64,000 bases of DNA from Candidatus Thorarchaeota archaeon MP8T_1. GTDB lineage: Archaea > Asgardarchaeota > Thorarchaeia > Thorarchaeales > Thorarchaeaceae. Below, one piece after another: positions 60,040-64,000 of this stretch. Under the pieces are notes generated by a model. That model worked only from the letters and a program-made list of their open reading frames with translations. It made no database searches and was not told where the DNA came from. Where the stretch lies: contig PJER01000011.1 in NCBI GenBank assembly GCA_002825465.1, positions 1-64,000 of the forward strand. Direction: 5' to 3'. Both the position numbers and the translations under genes were made by a program. How positions within the stretch are numbered: position 1 is the first letter of the stretch; the number at the start of each line of letters is the position of its first letter.

Positions 60040-61323
60040 CTGGTTGCTCACAATATTCAAGCTCTTCTGATTATGGAACGTGGCGGCATCCCACTGTTCT
60101 TCATGAAACTAGATCCTAAAGCCCAGGATTTAGATCCTATGTTAGTTTCTGGATTCTTCACTGCAATTCAGAGCTTTTCAAAAGAGGTCATTGAGCGAGA
60201 TAGTTCAATGTTTCAAGTGGATTATGGAGCACGACTCTTCACGGTGTTTTCAGGAAAGTCCACTGATTTTGTTGTAGTCAGTCTTGGAGAATGGGACAGT
60301 GAAGTTACTTCTGTTCTCAAATCTCTCCATGACGAGTTTGAGAGTGTTTGGATCAAGAATCTCACTCGAAAAAAGAAAGATACACTCAAGATAGATACAG
60401 AGTTCCCAGACTTTAGAGAAGGAATTGTTCAAAACCTGTCGTTTAGAAAACTATCAGGAAGTTGGGTTCCTTATACAGTAGGGTCAGAAGATGTTCGTTT
60501 CACAAGTTCATCGGGACTCATCACTCCACTCATTGATGGTAAGCGAACAATAAACGAAATTGTAAATGAGAGTGAAGCTGGTGCAGATGAGGTACTCTCT
60601 GAAATCACTCGTCTTTGGGCTTTAAGTAAACTCAAGTTTGGCAGTATATTGAGTAAGGAAGATATAGTGGCTTCAACTTCAAAGATCGACAGGCTCTTGC
60701 AATTATCTTCTCCACTACGAGTGGAACTTGAAAGAAATGATCCCAATCTGATCAAAATGCTTCCTAATCTCTCTATGTTGTTTGATGGTCGTCGCACTGT
60801 TGGAGCTATTATCGAGAATCTCTCTCAAGAGTATGACGAGCTTCAAATTATTGATGCAATTGACAAACTTGTAGAGGCTGGTGCCATTGTTGTATTGTCT
60901 CCTGAGAAGAGACGACTTCTCTTAGTTAAGGAAGCACTCGAACTTGCTGTAAGGGTGGCTGAGAAGATTTATTCTCCTGGAGAAGCTCTGCAATATCTCA
61001 ATGATTCACTCACAAAGGTTGATGTGACTGAGGTCACTGGCGTTTTTCGTAAGACTGCAGATTCGTGGAACATTGATTACAACTCACGTCTTTACGAAGG
61101 TCTTGATCCACGTAGATTGATGGACCTGTATGCTGAATGGATGAAGCTCTTAGCTCAGTTTGTAGGTGCTTTGGGGAAAGATAAGATTGAGAAGTTTGCA
61201 GAGGCATTGACCGATACGTATCAGAGTTATCTATTTAGAAGATACTCTGGCTATGATTTACGTGGTTTAGAAGAGTTCACATTTTGGCTAGAGATTAACT
61301 GTATTCGAAAGGAGGGTCGTTGA
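60040..61323 (+). CDS. longin-like domain plus two winged-helix segments (CTG start)
   Basis: From a CTG at 60040 the protein has 427 residues. Residues 1-115 (HNIQALLIMERGGIPLFFMKLDP...DPMLVSGFFTAIQSFSKEVI...VDYGARLFTVFSGKSTDFVVVSLG) have the longin/roadblock-like pattern seen in Asgard and other archaea. Two PqqD- or winged-helix-like modules follow (LITPLIDGKRTINEIV and LSMLFDGRRTVGAII), then a helical C-terminus. No ATG, GTG or TTG lies between 59911 and the first strand, and the next ATG at 60073 would delete that strand. AAGGAG ends nine bases before the CTG. A small partner gene follows after four bases. Confidence 0.6.
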   Translation: MVAHNIQALLIMERGGIPLFFMKLDPKAQDLDPMLVSGFFTAIQSFSKEVIERDSSMFQVDYGARLFTVFSGKSTDFVVVSLGEWDSEVTSVLKSLHDEFESVWIKNLTRKKKDTLKIDTEFPDFREGIVQNLSFRKLSGSWVPYTVGSEDVRFTSSSGLITPLIDGKRTINEIVNESEAGADEVLSEITRLWALSKLKFGSILSKEDIVASTSKIDRLLQLSSPLRVELERNDPNLIKMLPNLSMLFDGRRTVGAIIENLSQEYDELQIIDAIDKLVEAGAIVVLSPEKRRLLLVKEALELAVRVAEKIYSPGEALQYLNDSLTKVDVTEVTGVFRKTADSWNIDYNSRLYEGLDPRRLMDLYAEWMKLLAQFVGALGKDKIEKFAEALTDTYQSYLFRRYSGYDLRGLEEFTFWLEINCIRKEGR

Positions 61324-61327
61324 TAAA

Positions 61328-61678
61328 ATGTCCGATGAAACCAGACCTATTTACATGGTTGCTGATATTCTCAGTAGACGTGGTCAGACAATCTATGGTA
61401 GGAACGCAATTGTGGACTTGTGTGCAAAATCTGGAGTTTCCCTTATGGATAGTTTTGCCTCTGATATGGGAGAAGAAGATAGTGATGCTGCTCTATTGGT
61501 GTTTATTGTCAATTATGCCAAACAGAATCCTGCAGCAAAATTAACTGTCTTAACATTGGCTAGAATGTATAATGTCACCATACCCAAGGAACTTCTAGAA
61601 AAGAAACGTATCTTCAGCGATATTCTTGATTCACTCTCTGAATTCACTCATGATTTAACGGAACGACTCCGTGGTTGA
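61328..61678 (+). CDS. small helical protein, unknown function
   Basis: A 116-residue protein starting at an ATG four bases after the longin protein's stop, with GGAGG in that stop region as a ribosome site. It reads MSDETRPIYMVADILSRRGQTIYGRNAIVDL, then helices rich in Ala and Leu, and a charged C-terminus. I recognise no family. Tight spacing with the longin gene suggests that the two proteins work together. Confidence 0.68.
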   Translation: MSDETRPIYMVADILSRRGQTIYGRNAIVDLCAKSGVSLMDSFASDMGEEDSDAALLVFIVNYAKQNPAAKLTVLTLARMYNVTIPKELLEKKRIFSDILDSLSEFTHDLTERLRG

Positions 61679-61744
61679 TGGGTATCAATCTTGCTTGATT
61701 AACTTCAATTATATTGCACTGGACTCATTTTTCTTTGAGTGTAA

Positions 61745-62992
61745 ATGAAATTCAAAAATTCAATTGTAATAGTTCTCTTGGTTGTTCTGTTATTTCCATC
61801 AACCGGTTACACATTTGCAAGTAACCATGTTGTGTTTCATTGTGAATCCATACCGACCCAGACCCAAGATTACTGGCCAACATTTAGTTGGCAGAATTCA
61901 ACTCCAGAAGACCAAGGGATGGATTCAATGACACTCCAATCAATGATTGACCACATCACAGATGAAGATCTTGATGTTCATTCAGTTATTGTGATCAGAA
62001 ATGGATACATTGTTCTCGAAGAATATCCAAATCCATTCCAAGGGCAATCACGTACACATTCATACAATGGTACCCATTATTTGTACTCTACAACAAAGAG
62101 CTTCACATCTTGTATGATTGGGATTGCAATTGACAATGGATTTCTGGATAATACCAGTCAGACTGTACTCTCACTCTTTCCTGATATGACCTTTGCAAAT
62201 GTTGACGATAGAAAGGAACGAATCACAGTTGATGACCTTCTAACAATGCGTTCTGGTCTTCCCTGGGATGAGACCAGTGCTCCTTTCTCTTCACCAGATA
62301 ACGATGTTTGGCAACTAAACTTCAATTCGAGTGGTGGAGTCCAGTTCATTCTAGATCAAGAAATGGAAGCAGAGCCTGGTACTTATTTTCATTATAACAC
62401 CGGAGCATCCCATGTTCTTTCAGGTATAATCAGTGAAGTTACGAATATGTCCATGTATGATTTTGCAAAAGAGAACCTTTTCACTCCCTTAGGAATAGAT
62501 ACATACTTCTGGCCTGGTGATACCCAAGGAATAACCTTTGGAGGATTTGATTTACAGCTTCGTCCACTGGATATGGCAAAGTTCGGACTTCTTTTCTTGA
62601 ACAATGGCACTTGGGATGGAGAACGTGTTGTATCTGACAGCTGGATTAATTACACCACAACCACTGTCACACAATTGGATGCAATTCGCGGCTATTCCCG
62701 TCAATGGTGGACTATGCCAGATTACGGAGTCTACCATACTGCTGGTCTATATGGTCAGTACATCTTTGTTGCTCCCGAATACAACCTTGTAGCTGTATTT
62801 ACATCTGGATATGGATTCGATGATATCGATGAAAATCCACAGATGCTTCGTGACTACATTCTTCAGGCTATAACTGACTATACAGGTTCAGATGAGAGTC
62901 AAATTAACTTGGCTCAAGTTTTAGTCATCGCAACTGTTTCATTTGTTATTCTAGCAATAGTAATTATCATACATAGACGACAAATATCATAA
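61745..62992 (+). CDS. exported beta-lactamase-fold serine hydrolase
   Basis: A 415-residue protein of the class C beta-lactamase / D-aminopeptidase fold (family S12). It has a signal peptide (about 5-26), the catalytic S115-T-T-K118 (SxxK) in YLYSTTKSF, HYN at 216-218 in the place of YxN, and HTAG at 331-334 for the KTG box. A single membrane helix at about 387-407 with a basic end anchors it on the outside. Archaea lack murein, so the substrate may be a peptide or ester. All three active-site boxes are present. Confidence 0.85.
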   Translation: MKFKNSIVIVLLVVLLFPSTGYTFASNHVVFHCESIPTQTQDYWPTFSWQNSTPEDQGMDSMTLQSMIDHITDEDLDVHSVIVIRNGYIVLEEYPNPFQGQSRTHSYNGTHYLYSTTKSFTSCMIGIAIDNGFLDNTSQTVLSLFPDMTFANVDDRKERITVDDLLTMRSGLPWDETSAPFSSPDNDVWQLNFNSSGGVQFILDQEMEAEPGTYFHYNTGASHVLSGIISEVTNMSMYDFAKENLFTPLGIDTYFWPGDTQGITFGGFDLQLRPLDMAKFGLLFLNNGTWDGERVVSDSWINYTTTTVTQLDAIRGYSRQWWTMPDYGVYHTAGLYGQYIFVAPEYNLVAVFTSGYGFDDIDENPQMLRDYILQAITDYTGSDESQINLAQVLVIATVSFVILAIVIIIHRRQIS

Positions 62993-63042
62993 GACAAAAC
63001 ATTGAACTAGCACAATATCCTACGGAAAGTGGTGTGGTTACG

Positions 63043-63558
63043 ATGACGCCGCAGTTTCTCTATAAGATTGTGACAGTTGGTTCCTCAGCAGTTGGAAAGA
63101 CTAGCATCATCCTAAGGTATACTACTGGTAAATTTAGAGAGTACTATACTCCCACCCTTGGAGCTGATTTTTCTATCAAGAATATGGAATTTGGAAACGA
63201 TAAGGTCAAGCTTCAGATTTGGGATTTGGGATCACAAGATTTCTTGGAGGCTGTTCGTTCTGGATATTACCAAGGAGCAAAAGGGGTCATCTTCATGTAT
63301 GATGTAACACGATCTGAATCTCTTGAGGAATTATGGGATTGGAAGAAAGAGGCTGACGCTCGTTTGAAAGGTGCTGTGTATATGGTTGTGGGGAATAAAA
63401 CAGATCTAGAAAAAGAGCGACAGGTATCTCCTAGTGAAGGAGCAAAGTTTGCAAAGAGTTTCCTAGCAGATTATCATGAGACCTCTGTAAAATTAAATGC
63501 TGGTGTTGATGATACATTCACTACAATTACCAAGAAAATCATCAAGAAAGCTGGCTAG
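63043..63558 (+). CDS. Ras/Rab-like small GTPase with altered switch II
   Basis: A 171-residue small GTPase. P-loop GSSAVGKTS (13-21), switch I Thr at about 38 in YTPTLGADF, switch II WDLGSQ (60-65), NKTD (118-121) and ETSVK (146-150). The canonical switch II wording is DTAGQ; here it is DLGSQ, so the Ras Gly60 position is Ser while the Gln is kept. There is no C-terminal Cys or lipid signal. The ATG at 63043 is preferred to a GTG at 63034. The fold is similar to the C-terminal domain of the fusion at 20386, which has the canonical DVAGQ. Confidence 0.88.
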   Translation: MTPQFLYKIVTVGSSAVGKTSIILRYTTGKFREYYTPTLGADFSIKNMEFGNDKVKLQIWDLGSQDFLEAVRSGYYQGAKGVIFMYDVTRSESLEELWDWKKEADARLKGAVYMVVGNKTDLEKERQVSPSEGAKFAKSFLADYHETSVKLNAGVDDTFTTITKKIIKKAG

Positions 63559-63632
63559 ACTGCTAATTTAATAGTTTGAAAATTGTACCTCAATGGTAAT
63601 AATGCTGTTTTGCACCGTGAAATTGAACTATT

Positions 63633-64000
63633 ATGAATTGGATTGAGGTAGGAACTAGAGAAAAAGCGCTTATACTAGTTGGACTAGTTCTAGCAACTGC
63701 TGGTTTTGGTGTTCATCTTATTATTCCTGGAACTGGGCGAAGTGGGATTGTTATTGTAATTCAGCCTATAGAGACCAAAATTGATACTATATCTCTATCT
63801 CCTGGTTCCGTAGAGCAAAGTTTCCGATTTGATTTTCTTGGTCCTGACCATCCAAATCTTACAATCTACCTTCTTAACGAAACACAATTCGAGACCTACC
63901 AGTCTGGAACTTCTTTGAGCAATATTACGGACCAGATTCTTTTAGATGCGGATGGGCGGGGAGTATACACACAACTTATTGATACAGACACCAACTTCTA
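63633..64000 (+). CDS. membrane-anchored extracellular protein, truncated at window end
   Basis: An ATG at 63633 opens a frame that runs off the right edge after 122 codons. Residues 13-33 (ALILVGLVLATAGFGVHLIIP) form a membrane anchor, followed by a strand-rich outside part with Ser/Thr and Asn (SLSPGSVEQSFRFDFLGPDHPNLTIYLLNE). It resembles the N-terminus of archaeal Ig- or carboxypeptidase-regulatory-like surface proteins. The function cannot be told from the fragment. Confidence 0.6.
   Translation, partial: MNWIEVGTREKALILVGLVLATAGFGVHLIIPGTGRSGIVIVIQPIETKIDTISLSPGSVEQSFRFDFLGPDHPNLTIYLLNETQFETYQSGTSLSNITDQILLDADGRGVYTQLIDTDTNF

Noticed and set aside
1..64000. tRNA, rRNA, insertion sequences, integrases, CRISPR arrays, phage genes
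   Set aside because: I looked for T-loop GTTCRA patterns in the gaps, for transposase or integrase-like proteins and for spaced identical repeats, and found none that hold up. A tRNAscan-SE and Rfam run would be needed for a firm negative.

Overview
The window looks like a piece of an Asgard archaeal chromosome, most likely from the Thorarchaeota/Thorarchaeia group. Archaeal signs are the geranylgeranyl reductase for isoprenoid lipids, TATA-type promoters, TrmB- and Lrp-like regulators, 2-oxoacid:ferredoxin oxidoreductases and a stand-alone archaeal-type ThrRS editing domain. Asgard signs are a seven-bladed propeller fused to a Ras/Rab-like GTPase (20386-22710), a second Ras-like GTPase (63043-63558), a 90-residue gelsolin-like protein (40918-41190) and two longin/roadblock-like proteins (50120-50857, 60040-61323). 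The taxon assignment is inference from gene content. I saw no rRNA, tRNA, CRISPR array, insertion sequence or phage gene.

Layout. 1-13.1 kb is mostly a minus-strand metabolic block: a small Cys-rich protein, a glycerophosphodiesterase, an alcohol dehydrogenase, a tightly overlapping molybdenum-cofactor operon (moaA-moaE-moaC-moaB-moeA) downstream of a tungstate ABC transporter (tupABC) that carries a ModE-box-like palindrome at its front, and a four-subunit pyruvate:ferredoxin oxidoreductase. 13-20 kb holds surface beta-helix proteins and a nitrate/sulfonate-type ABC transporter. 20-31 kb holds the propeller-GTPase fusion, a tandem pair of Cys-rich proteins, indolepyruvate oxidoreductase (iorAB), a DHH phosphoesterase and an operon of three paralogous winged-helix regulators. 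31-43 kb holds lipid reductase, acyltransferase, ThrRS editing domain, an Lrp-like regulator with a rich operator region, a degenerate helicase, membrane zinc-ribbon proteins, the mini-gelsolin and a second dehydrogenase. 42-47 kb encodes a pyruvate/branched-chain-type dehydrogenase complex (E1alpha, E1beta, E2) plus a lipoate ligase. 47-64 kb has a methyltransferase, a bactofilin-like protein, a longin/roadblock protein, an iron-sulfur flavoprotein, cobalamin adenosyltransferase next to methylmalonyl-CoA mutase, two membrane-anchored solute-binding proteins, another beta-helix protein, a longin-winged-helix protein, a beta-lactamase-fold hydrolase, a GTPase and a truncated last gene.

The genes suggest an anaerobic heterotroph that degrades amino acids and peptides (Ior, Por, methylmalonyl-CoA mutase, peptide-type binding proteins), uses tungsto/molybdopterin enzymes, and carries eukaryote-like cytoskeletal and trafficking parts. 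Besides protein genes, three intergenic stretches look like structured RNA: 30931-31070, 43504-43640 (two hairpins with perfectly complementary loops) and 47278-47367 (long hairpin ending in a T-run). Two genes, iorB and the longin protein at 60040, appear to start at CTG codons with strong Shine-Dalgarno sequences.
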